This document shows positions 54,001-64,000 of a stretch of 64,000 nucleotides of DNA, one piece after another. This DNA is from Cunninghamella blakesleeana (Eukaryota; Mucoromycota; Mucoromycetes; Mucorales; Cunninghamellaceae), in NCBI GenBank assembly GCA_017871115.1, contig JAFCIZ010000001.1, positions 3,639,501 to 3,703,500 on the forward strand, read 5' to 3'. Every line of letters starts with the position of its first letter. Position 1 is the stretch's first letter. Under the pieces are notes generated by a model that made no database searches, had not been told where the DNA came from, and was given only the letters and a program-made list of their open reading frames with translations. The translations under genes and the position numbers were made by a program.

Positions 54001-56004
54001 ATACATGATGTATTATTATAAAAAAACAAAAAAAATAAGAGTTAAAGATAACTGATACGAAATATTATAAGTTAGTGGAATGTATATGATGTTAATATTT
54101 ATATGAAATAAAAAGGATATTTGTAATAGCTTGAAGCAACACATTTTTTCATACAAGTCGATCGTTATTTCTTCATCCGTCCCACGTCTTAATTCTTCTT
54201 GTTTTATAATACGCATTATATACAGAATATTAGATTCATAAAATGATACTATATAATTATAAGGAACAAGAGTGCATATGGATATAACTAATTCTATTGC
54301 TTTTGATCTATGGTTCATTGATAAAGCTGTATTTTTGAAATAACTATTTATATTTTTATTTATTTATTTTAATTTATATAAAGAATGTTTAGATAAATTA
54401 TACTATGTAATGTACTTTTATTATTATTATTATTTTGAAAATTAACTTACTTAAAGCACATTTGAACTGTTTCAATAAAACTCGATAAATTGAGTCCGTT
54501 TGAGAAATTACTTATAGCTGGTTTAACCATCTCTTGATCTACCTTGCCATTATCTTGCATAAAAATTGGGATTAAAAGTTTAAATAAAGTGACAGAATAA
54601 TACCTTGACATTATACTTAGTAGTTTACCAAGAGCAACAATGCTATCGTTATAACTTTTAAAATGAATATATATGTATTAGTCACAAATCGTATAAATGT
54701 ATATAGTTATGTTCATCCTATTTTTATTTTTTAAAGTTATTGTTTTATTTTTAGCTTACTTTTTCCCATCATTAGTATCACTAGAAAATGATATAGGAAA
54801 CTGATTATTAATAGTAGATTTAATAGATTTGGAGACTCTTTCCAAACCATTTCCTTGTAGTTGTATGTAAAATGGTAATAAGTCAAAGGCATTAGATTTA
54901 ATTGACAAAGGATAATGGTCTTTCAATAGGTGCTCTAGGGTAGCAATGAGTGTGTCAAGAATAGGTTTTTGTTCAGCAGCTTTTAGTATATTTAAATTGA
55001 TACTAAAAATTCCCTTCATTGCATCCACTAATTGTGAATAATTTTCCAAGTTTCCCCAATTCTTCAATCTTGTAAAAAGTAATAAAAAAATAGAAAACGT
55101 TATGATAAGTATTAGTAATACATATATATATATGTGTGTGCGTAAAAAAATAAAAATGAAAAAATGAAAACTACTTACATAGCGTCCAAAAACTCGGAGT
55201 TAGATAAAAACTAGAAAAATGCATAAAAAATATTTTATAAAATTAGATATCAATAATTATTAATGTATATAAATATAAAAATATATAAAATATAAAATAA
55301 ATATATATAATTACATCATTACAAAATATATTAGATTCCTTTTTTTTCTCATTCTTGTTAATTTTCAAATAATCCAATAATCCAAATATAATTTGTTTAG
55401 TATAATCATCATTTATTCTTGCTATGAAATAAGGAATAAACTTGCCAAAATTCAGAGCAATACATTTATTAATCTACATTATGAAACAATATATTAAAAA
55501 ATTAATAAATAATTAAATAATAAATAATATATATGGTATTTATATGATATTTGTTACTTTTTTTATATATCATATACTACTTACATAGTTGGAGTAGTTT
55601 TGGTAAACAATTAATCTTTCTTTATCTGAATTATTTTCCAAATTATCATTGTAACCCTATAGAATATATATATATATATATATATATTTAATAAAACAAT
55701 TAATAAGATTATATATAATATGAGAATATGATAATATGAAAATCTTACCAAAAGTTTTTCTCCATGTTGTGTAACAAAATGAGGTTGCGAAAATGGTATC
55801 TGAATTATTTCACCAATAATACTAATTAAAGTAGGATCAGGGTTTATTTGTTGCTCCAAAAAATTATTGAAAAGTGCTTGACAGAATTCATCTAAAGTGG
55901 GGTGGCCAATACCATTTTGTCTCTCAAACACTACTTCCAATAAACCTGCAGATTGTAACTGCTTAATTCCATGAGCTGCTTGCATCACATCTTTAATTGA
56001 ACCT

Positions 56005-56043
<39 letters not shown>

Positions 56044-58696
56044 CAATGAGTATATTCTTAGCTTCTTTTTAATTATTTGCTGCGTTTTCTTTTTTTATCT
56101 TCTTCTCTAAATTACATTGATTATAATTTAAATGTAAAAGATTAGTTTTTGGCGATTGCAACAATATATGTATGGCCAAGCAAAACTGATTAAATATTGA
56201 ATCATTCCAATATTTGTGTATATTTTTTAAAAATTGAACAGCTGTTGAGCAAATTCTAGAAATCTGTATCCAAGATACCAATAAACTTTGCCCTGATTGT
56301 ATTGAATCTATTATATGATGTGATGAAATGATAAATGCAGCTACCATTGTATATAAATTTGGTTGGTCTAATAATCCAGTATCTTCAATTGATTTTATTA
56401 CATGTAACTTCTCTTCCGTTTTAGGAATACTTTCCATTAGAGTAACCAATAAACAAACAAGTCGGAATGAGCTGTATGCATGGTATCTTTGAAGTTCTGG
56501 ATATTCATTTATATTTGATTTATCTTCCATACTAAATCCATCAGTGTCTAATTTAAGCAGATAAATAGATGCATTCAAAAGAGATGAATTGGGCTGATTT
56601 ATTTGCTTAAGTAAATGTGATGGTTGTAAAATTTGACGTTCCAATAACCAGGTGTATCCATCAATGGCACAACTTAATTGCCTTAATAATGATATATGTG
56701 ACGATAGTGAATTATGGTCGCTTAATCCGGATAATAGTTTTGTGTTTAAATTAGCTGGTTCAAACATTTCTATTAAGTAATTTTCATCATCGTTTAACTT
56801 TTGTTGTAACCAATCAGCACCATCTTTGAACCCTAAATAGTAAAAAAAAAAAAAAAAAAAATGAGAGGGTTGTTACGGTTAATGTATATAAATACATTAT
56901 TTATATTATTTTTTTATACAGGCTATTGTTAATCATATTTACCTGGTAAAACTAAAACAAATTCATTAAATAATTCTACACATGTTTTTGCATATTCTCT
57001 TTGATATCTTCCAACTTCTTTAAAGCACCATTCAATCACTGAAGGTAAATCTGCAGTATTAGTCCCTGGAAATACACGTCTATTTGGTGATGAGTTTATA
57101 AACATAAATGACTTGACACGGAGTATACGCTTTAGATGTGATATACTTTCTTTTACTTGTTGCTGTGTTCCTAAAATAACATTGATTGATATAATTTTCT
57201 TAGTCTTTTATTTCTTTCTTTTTCTTTAAAAATAATAATAATAATAAATATATGGGTATATTAATACTTACCAGTGGAAGGGTGATCATCCTCTGCTAAC
57301 CTTAAACCAAACATAAAATGATAAAGCAATTCAAGAGTAAATTCATCTACTAACATTTGCTCTTCGCGATATAATATATATATACGATTAAAGATAAGAG
57401 ATGCACCAAGACGTTTTGTTGAATTAGGATGTAACGCAAGGTGATATAGTCGTTTCAATAATGATTTCATATTCATAGAGCTGCGATTGGACTGGACACT
57501 TGACTGTTTGATAGACCATTTTACAAATTCAAATACACAAGTAACACCATAATCGCGTAATGCAGCATCATTTGCACAAGATGCATCTAGACAGGTTTGT
57601 AATAGTATCATTGTCTCTGGGCTTTCATACTGTGCATTATTAGTTAACCAATGAATTAACTGAGCCACCAGTGAGCAAAACATATCGCGTGTTACTTGTT
57701 CCATATCAATAGATAGTCGTAATAATACGGGAAATATGTGTTTGTATAAAATATGATAACGAGATGGAGCAGCACTCTGCTGATCACGGGCTTGAAAAGC
57801 ACTGTTACCTACCATTAATAATACTAAACTGTGAAGCATTTCACAAGAAGCAATCTTTACTTTTCTATCAGGGGATGATTCAGAGAGTTCACATATATGA
57901 GGTAAAAGTTCGGCTAGTTAAAAAAGAAAAAAAAAGATAAAATTAGATACAATTATTTTATTATTATTATTGGTGTTACTGCAGTCGCTGCTATTTATTA
58001 TTTTTATCACATTTACCTATTGACAATTGAACACCTGCATTTGGAAATGGTATATGTATACTTAATTGTTGCTCAGAATCCCAAGAAGTCAAATGAGCTT
58101 GATTTGTACTGCCATGTTTTGAATCATTCAGGGACAAATTAGAAGAGCTAAGCAATGATTTATTTGCTCCACCAATACGTCCAAGGAATCGCATAATACG
58201 CAATTGAATATCATATAACTCAACGTGTGAATCATCATTATCAATTATTACCATTTCTTTTTGCGTAATTTTTCGATGAATACTATTTGACCGTCTTTTA
58301 TTTGCGTTTGGTATTTTATACTTGTTTGGAATTGTTTGGAATTCAATATCATTATGTGCTGTCATATCTTTCATAAGATAATCATTGAACAATGGAAGTA
58401 ATGAATCAAGAAATTTTGTGTTGTTTTGTACTTCTTTAAAGCTTGAAGAATCAGGGCTAAAAAGGGTTTCTAACGTATTCAAAGCTAATATAACCATAGG
58501 ATGATATGATAAACCAAAACGTATAGCTATTTGTAATGGATTTACTAGTTGTTCGATATTAAAAAATTCAATAGGGCTTGCTAAAATCAATTTTAAACAT
58601 GAAGCTAATAATTCGTCTTTAAACTGCTTCATTCTATACCAAAGCTGATGCAAGTAATCATAGAAGATAAAATACACCTCATCATTATTAGTCTAA

Positions 58697-58750
<54 letters not shown>

Positions 58751-60603
58751 AAAAAGAAAAGAAAAGAAAAGAAAAGAAAAGAAAAGAAAAGAAAAGAAAA
58801 GAAAAGAAAAGAAAAGAAAAGAAAAGAAAAGAAAAGAAAAGAAAAGAAAAGAAAAGAAAAGAAAAGAAAAGAAAAGAAAAAAAAAGAATGGTATTGTTAT
58901 TTAATAAATTCATCATCTAAATCGAGATTAATAAAATAGTATTGCATTTCATCCATTACCTTCATAAAATTTTGTGAATTTAAACCATCATACTTCTTTT
59001 TATATCCAAAAAACAATTTAAGCTGATCAATAGTATTTAAAATAACCGCCAGCATTCTATAAAATCCGCTAACCAACGGTTTTTGTAAACTATCTTGTAT
59101 TAAAACTGTACTTGCTGTATAAATCCAATCAGTTAAACGTCGATTATCTAATTGTGGGACGATAGCACACCAGAATTCAACAAGATTGTGAAATAAAATA
59201 AAATCCTTTTGGTTCACTGGTTCCAAATTTTGGGCCAACGCATTACTATAATCAATGGTGTTGTTTTCTATATTGGTAGAAGAATTGATGTCACTATCAA
59301 CAATAACCTCGTCTTTCTTGTTTACTTTTATGATGTCCAAATTCAGTGATTTAATTACTCGAAGGACAGTTTTTAAGAATTCGTCATATAGAATAATATG
59401 GAGTGAGTTGTTTTTTTCTTCATCATAACGAAAATAACTGTCGTTGAGAATAAATTGCCAAATATAAATCAATTCATTGTTATCATGTTGCTGTTCAACA
59501 TCTTTAAATGGATCCCTTTCAATAAAATTATCTTTACATGTGCAAATGAGCAAGTTATATACTATTTATGATAAAAATAATAAATATAAAGACTTAATTT
59601 GTTTCCGATATAAATATATTTATACATACAAGTATATATTTATTATCATTTTTTAACACTTACAAAAATTGTTTAAAAATGAGCGAAGATATCCTTCGCC
59701 TTTAAGATAGATCATTCTAATTAGCGATTGTATTGCATTAACTCCAGGCTTGCGAGTATATAATGAAAGCTTATTATACTTTTGCACAAAAACATTCACC
59801 ATTTTAAACAAAATAGATAGAAGTGGAGATGGAATTTCATCATACTGTTGACTAAATAGTGTGTATGCTCGTATGAATGAAGGTAAATGACGTGCTTCTT
59901 TATCTTGGGATAAATTCATTCTATATAAAATTAATATATTATGTATATATATTGTTATTATTAATACAACTTGTAAATAAAAATATTTATGTAATATATA
60001 AAATGAAATTCAATAATAATAGTATTAATAAAATTTACTCAGAATAAAACCAATTGCCTTTTTTTATAAGCTCTTCTTGTAGATATTCCAATTCTTCTTT
60101 TTTTAACAATTGATTTGCTGCCTTAGAAAAATATCCTATACCTCTTATAGATATAGACAACCCATCAAAGGCAGCTCTATCAGGGTGATTTTGTAATGTT
60201 GCGAAGAATTTTTGCATAAAAAACTAGAAGAAAAATAAATAAGCGAAGAGAAAATAAAATACTATGTATTAAGAATTAAATATTGGCATTTACCTTGAAT
60301 ATTTTTTTTTCTTCCGGTCCAGTTATATGAGATAATGTAGAACCAATCTTTTTATAAAAAAAGAAAAGAAAAGAAAAGTCAGTAAAAACTTATATTGATA
60401 AATTACTCTGGATTATTTATTTTATAACCGCATATACCTGTTCAAAAAAGTGATCCATAGCCCGATATGCTACTTTACTTAAATCTTTATTTTGATGATT
60501 ACTCATATTTTGGATATAAATGTAGATATCATCATAATCTTGAATTAAATATGGGCCAAATATAGCTGAGTGTTCAGCAATGATGTCAAGAGCGGCTATA
60601 TTT

Positions 60604-60642
<39 letters not shown>

Positions 60643-61953
60643 GCCCTGACTTGTCAAAATATGCTTATTTATATTTATATTTTATATTTGTATATTTATA
60701 AATATATTACCAATAGGTGTAGAGTAACGTGATAAATCATTAGGCATATTAAGTATAGATTTTAAAGGTGTATAAATTGATTTTGCTTCATTAGATGCTA
60801 TTAATAAAGTTAAATTTAATATTAAAATAAATACTTGAAATATACATTACTACTATTACTATATTACTATTAAATTACGTACCCGCAGATATTTTAAATT
60901 TTTCATTGGAAATTAAGCAGCAAATCCCTAATAATGCACCAGTCAATATTGAGTGACTACTTTCGTTTTTTTGTAGTTCAGTTGTCAAATTATTTGTAAA
61001 TACTCTTAATAGATAACTTCCTTCCTTTTGCTCAAGTTGATCAGGATGATATTTTGCAATAGTTCCAAGTAATTCCATAATCTTTCCTTTTAAAGAACTT
61101 GATAAAGTTTTAAGAAACATTTCAAATTTAAACCTAAATAAAAACAATTAATTAATATTAGAACCTTTAATAGTTTTGGAAATATATGTTATTTTAATGC
61201 TATTAAAATATTTCAAGTATTTAATTTACTTTTCATAAATCCTTCTGATTTCTAGAGTATTTGTATTTAAGAATAAGTTGTTTTTCATTAATTCAATTAA
61301 TAATTCGATGGATAAAAGTCGTATTTTTGATGAAAAGGCCCCATATAATATTATACAGCTTTTCTATAAATATGCATGCACATAAATACATATATATATA
61401 TATAATTAGATCGCGTTTTGTGTCAACCATTCTTTATCTCCAGCTTTTTAAATTTATTTATAATCATACTTCAAGTGTTGTCGAATGGGATTGTAAAATA
61501 GATTTTGCTTTTGGAATAAATGATATGATAAATTCTATAGCCGTTGTTTCAGCACGTATTATTGTTAGATCTTTCGATTGTATATTTGTTATCATAAATT
61601 TAAGTAGTCCACGTTCCTGATTCAGTAAGAGCGAAGTTACATATTCTATTTTATAAAAAAGAAAAAAGAGAAATAATAAAACAAAAGCAAAAAAAAAAAA
61701 ATAGTAACGTTAAACAAAAGCTATAAAATATATATTTTGACAAAAAATAATAATAATATTAATAATAATAATAATAATATATACAAGTACCCAAATCTTG
61801 ATCACTAGTTTCTGACATTACTACTGTTGCTAAACTCTGTACCAAAGACTCGAAGTCCGTAGTAAAAAAACTAGCATTAGATTTGCCTTCATTTTTTGTT
61901 GATACGCCATTTAATTCGTTTAATATAGATTTCAAATTAGCTATTGCTGACAT
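43891..61953 (-). CDS. PRKDC: DNA-dependent protein kinase catalytic subunit (DNA-PKcs) orthologue
   Basis: An 18-kb gene of about 56 exons encoding roughly 4050 residues, close to the vertebrate length. In order I see: N-terminal HEAT array (E2 QERGLLKFMITN); central repeats with AELLPHICEL and CEMLHSLVLLM; an S/TQ cluster after VPLFVATQ; YRIGELPDIQIKYSELVEPL at the start of the FAT region; MDVWDDIVDSR; N-lobe SFDERLLVMGSLRKPKRLRI and GGEDLRLDQRIQQLFGV; catalytic GIGDRHLENIM and IDFGHAFGSA; and a FATC tail TDPNILGRTWLGWQAFL. LGIGDRHL, FGHAFGSAT and the FATC are specific to DNA-PKcs rather than ATM, ATR, mTOR or TRRAP. It would act with Ku in non-homologous end joining. Start ATG 61953 is chosen because an upstream TTG frame lacks ATG. 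No frame break was found. Confidence 0.95.
44736..45950 (-). other. PRKDC: DNA-PKcs kinase-domain exons
   Basis: Three exons carry the PI3K-like catalytic domain. The first (to about 45620) holds the end of the FAT domain and the N-lobe through FLVK. The second (about 45509-45232) holds GGEDLRLDQR with the conserved acidic residues. The third (45140-44736) holds the catalytic loop GDRHLEN and the metal-binding DFG within AIDFGHAFG. All PIKK catalytic residues are present, so an active kinase is expected. Confidence 0.9.
50531..50621 (-). other. PRKDC: S/TQ cluster at the ABCDE-site position of DNA-PKcs
   Basis: Immediately after VPLFVATQ, which aligns with LTPMFVETQ of vertebrate DNA-PKcs, the exon encodes four S/TQ motifs within about 30 residues: ATQ, RTQ, FSQ and QTQ. 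In vertebrates this region carries the Thr2609 (ABCDE) phosphorylation cluster. Poly-Gln coding (CAR repeats) contributes part of it, so some TQ pairs may be incidental. Confidence 0.65.
54010..54120 (-). other. PRKDC: Candidate U12-type AT-AC intron in DNA-PKcs gene
   Basis: The 111-bp intron begins ATATCCTTTTT on the coding strand, an exact U12 5' splice site, contains TATCTTTAACTC (coding strand of 54039-54050) close to the U12 branch consensus TTCCTTAAC, and ends in AC at 54010 before exon ATC ATG TAT. Exons on both sides are phase 0 (54343-54121 plus carry-over is 225 nt). No AG acceptor exists between the last in-frame stops and the next exon. The branch-to-acceptor distance of about 32 nt is rather long. 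Confidence 0.8.
58701..58886. repeat. Poly(A) plus (AAAAG)n tract in DNA-PKcs intron 10
   Basis: About 35 A followed by some 27 GAAAA units with a few longer spacers. On the coding strand it is a 185-nt pure pyrimidine tract ending 8 nt before the AACTTAG acceptor of exon 11. It creates a spurious Phe/Leu/Ser frame. Confidence 0.9.
60605..60640. repeat. A36 homopolymer in DNA-PKcs intron 5
   Basis: Thirty-six consecutive A on the plus strand, read as T36 upstream of the GAAATATAG acceptor of DNA-PKcs exon 6. Confidence 0.9.
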
Positions 61954-62150
61954 GAAAGAAAAACAAATGGTAGGCAAATGACTAAAATAATAACGAAGAT
62001 GCTTGATATAAATAAAAAAATGAAATAAAACTGAAGTTTACCGAAAAAAAAATTATCTTTGCTTTCAATTTAAAGCCCGCGTCATTTTTTAAGAGCATAA
62101 TTTATATTTTGAATTATCTTTATCTTATTCTTCTTTTTTTATCTTTTACT
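61954..62150. promoter_or_regulatory. Bidirectional promoter region of DNA-PKcs and the 197-residue gene
   Basis: Only 197 bp separate the divergent start codons. The interval contains an AAAGCCCGCGTCATTTTT patch near 62072-62090, the only GC-rich segment, which could hold a shared regulatory site such as a cell-cycle MCB/E2F-like GCGTCA element. Co-regulation is inferred from geometry alone. Confidence 0.45.
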
Positions 62151-63176
62151 ATGAATGAACTTGAATTAAAAAATTGTATATATGAAATATTATTTAACAA
62201 TATTGAAGAGCAAATAAAGCGTATAGTAGATTTAGTTCATGTTCAATTTATAACAAATAATAAAAAACGTAAATTAGCAACAGATAATACAAAAAAAGAA
62301 ACAGCTCACTGTAAAATTACTGAAGAATTGGATGATCAAACTGTTTTATATGAAGTTAATATATTATTAGAAAATCTGCATCTTAGTAATTTTGTTATGA
62401 TTATATTGGAAATATATATACTATAAGTCGGCTTCTTACTGAAATAATACATCTTTCATTATTATTAATATTAATATCAAAATACTATTATTTTTATTAT
62501 TTTTATTATTAGTTAAACAATGGTACCTTCGGATTATTCCTACAAAGTAATAATTAGTATAAAAAGGAAAATTATAATGCTACTTTATTAATATGATTTA
62601 TATTTATATATATATATTACTATTTATACTTTTATTGTTTTATTAAGCTCTGAAATAGAATTAAATAAGGAAACAACAACTGAAGAATATCTTTATTGTA
62701 AAGTGATCCAAAAAGGTGTTCAAAACTCTGAAATACATGCTCTAAAAATTCTAGATTTTATTCAACTATATCATACTCAACAACTTGAATTAAGTACAAC
62801 TATACAAGAAAAGAAAAATGATCAAGAATTTATTCAATTTATGAAGTAAACAATATCCATATTATAAATATATAAATATTTGTAATATATGTTTTTTAGA
62901 AATAGCTAATAAATATATTTATCCATTTATAATAGCACTCTTCATGTAACAGACGCTGTTTTTAAAATAAAGTTAAAATATCTATTTTCTGAAATTGTTA
63001 ATCTTTGTAAGTAATAGTACCTAGTTCGAAACCAAAACCATTTTAAATTATGCATTTTCTCTTAATATTCAACTCCGATTCTTTTTTAATTTGTTTTCTA
63101 TAATACACTCCCCTTTATAGATATTATCTTTTGGGATATAGCTAAAAAATTATATAAACTAAAATCACCTCACTGA
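62151..63176 (+). CDS. Hypothetical 197-residue helical protein divergent to DNA-PKcs
   Basis: Five exons (62151-62385, 62513-62546, 62648-62845, 62936-63006, 63121-63176) join with matching phases to 197 residues and a TGA stop. The predicted protein is mostly helical and rich in Leu, Ile, Glu and Lys, with a basic KKRKLA patch near residue 40 that could be a nuclear localisation signal, and a C-terminal helix DIAKKLYKLKSP. I do not recognise the family. Small helical proteins of this style include kinetochore and DNA-repair accessory subunits, but nothing in the sequence proves either. The model rests on five consistent splice junctions, including a 34-bp exon, rather than on homology. Confidence 0.6.
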
Positions 63177-63288
63177 ACATCAGCATTATTATTTACCAAA
63201 AAGAAATACATACCAATTTATTAAATCAAATAAAATGAAATATGCTTTGTACAATATAATATAAAAATAAAATGGAAAAAAAAAATAA

Positions 63289-64000
63289 TCACCAGTAACG
63301 TCCACTACGAGCATAGGATGCTTGTTCTTGACCAATAGTATTACTTATCTGTCCAAAAATTGCTTGTGGAAGGGAATAGTGCTTTAATTCTAAGATTCCA
63401 CGTCCACTGGGTATCATTTTTTGTAATTCTTGTCGCGTAGGAACTGCTTGATATGCCACCTATTATGTAATAAAACCATAGTAAAATCATATACATATTA
63501 ATGATTAGTAGCTGTCATAAACTATTACTCTTTTTTTGGTATTATTTATTTATATACATTACCGTATCATTGATCATTGTAAATTTATTTAACAATTCAT
63601 TCACGTTCTCTTCTTCTTTTAATGCCCTTGATGCAACTGTAGTTGATTTGAGAAAATGAGGTTTTGATAGGCTTAATTGTTGAACAGATTTTAAATCAGC
63701 TTTACAGTCTCTTAAAAATCCAACGGCAACACCCATTTTTCTATTATGTATTATTATTATTATTATTATTATTATTACACTATAATAAACACTATATTTA
63801 TTTTATCTCTTTTATCTTAATCCATGCTTACTGATTTCCATTAGCATCCAAAGCTAAATATTTCTTTGCCATTGCCTATTTTTATAAAAATAATTATAAA
63901 TATATAAATATAAACTAGTTTAATATTTACATTTTTCTCTTTATTTTATTTTATTTAATTGCTGATTATGTTATATTACTGCTCTTTATTTCTCTTTTTC
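63289..64000 (-). CDS. C-terminal part of a probable BRO1-domain protein (BROX/PalC-like), partial
   Basis: Exons on the minus strand 63875-63832, 63740-63563 and 63459-63289 encode the last 130 or so residues, ending YARSGRYW and TGA. The reading frame continues through an AG acceptor at 63876-63877 to an exon beyond the window, so the 5' part is missing; the ATG at 63872 is probably internal. AMAKKYLALD, MGVAVGFLRDCKADL and VPTRQELQKMIPSGRGIL resemble the end of BRO1 domains in BROX and fungal PalC/Rim23, which bind ESCRT-III and, in PalC, serve ambient-pH signalling. The assignment is from remembered motif style and is moderate. Confidence 0.5.

Larger units (their letters stand above)
53070..61953 (-). 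other. PRKDC: Exon map of the 5' half of the DNA-PKcs gene
   Basis: Exons read 5' to 3': 61953-61791, 61645-61470, 61363-61230, 61133-60883, 60797-60711, 60595-60438, 60347-60294, 60223-60039, 59920-59664, 59561-58960, 58692-58017, 57913-57272, 57170-56943, 56832-56116, 56002-55749, 55656-55585, 55473-55315, 55210-55179, 55068-54760, 54654-54451, 54343-54121, 54009-53860, 53742-53423, 53316-53292, 53188-53070. Each junction keeps the frame. All introns are GT-AG except the one between 54121 and 54009. The 3' half continues with about 31 further exons, assigned by homology but with less exact edges. Confidence 0.8.

Noticed and set aside
58698..58916. Minus-strand frame of repeated Phe/Ser/Leu
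   Set aside because: It is a translation of the (AAAAG)n tract inside DNA-PKcs intron 10 and has no coding character.
1..64000. CRISPR arrays, bacterial operons, insertion sequences
   Set aside because: None was seen: the window is spliced eukaryotic sequence and all repeats are microsatellites or homopolymers without spacer structure.

Overview
The window is nuclear DNA of a very AT-rich, intron-dense eukaryote. Genes carry many short introns (mostly 50-150 bp, GTAAG/GTAAT...TAG). The proteins are fungal in type: a Cla4-type PAK kinase with PH and CRIB domains, an Mgr3-like i-AAA adaptor, a MICOS Mic26/27 subunit, a Ydj1-type DnaJ and a fungal homeodomain factor. A DNA-PKcs gene and one U12-type intron argue against Ascomycota and Basidiomycota. 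An early-diverging fungus, probably Mucoromycota, fits best; this is inference from gene content, not a species call.

Layout. 1-3.2 kb: sulfotransferase-like gene and Mic26/27, both +. 3.3-13.1 kb: an 18-exon gene for a 2628-residue helical-repeat protein with two C1-type zinc fingers, possibly UNC80-like. 13.9-17.6 kb, minus: a 151-residue protein with an N-terminal KVVRF motif, then a Kelch-BTB protein. 18.7-21.6 kb, plus: Cla4-like kinase. 22.5-27.3 kb, minus: multi-KH RNA-binding protein. 28.5-32.7 kb, plus: DnaJ with a prenylation signal, then the Mgr3-like TPR protein. 33.4-38.8 kb, minus: homeodomain factor and a PH-domain protein, separated by 3 kb without a clear gene. 38.8-42.7 kb: gene-poor, with a possible decayed transposon. 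42.7-43.6 kb, minus: 3-hydroxyanthranilate 3,4-dioxygenase. 43.9-62.0 kb, minus: one 18-kb gene of about 56 exons for a complete DNA-PKcs-like PIKK. 62.2-63.2 kb, plus: a divergently transcribed 197-residue protein. 63.3 kb to the right edge, minus: the 3' end of a probable BRO1-domain gene.

For every gene with a full exon list here, the exon lengths sum to a multiple of three, which supports those models. Most genes are unrelated housekeeping or signalling genes and there is no operon-like organisation. The most notable items are the DNA-PKcs gene, its S/TQ cluster at the position of the vertebrate ABCDE phosphosites, and an AT-AC intron inside it with near-consensus U12 signals. The first says this fungus probably has DNA-PK-type end joining; the last that it has a minor spliceosome.
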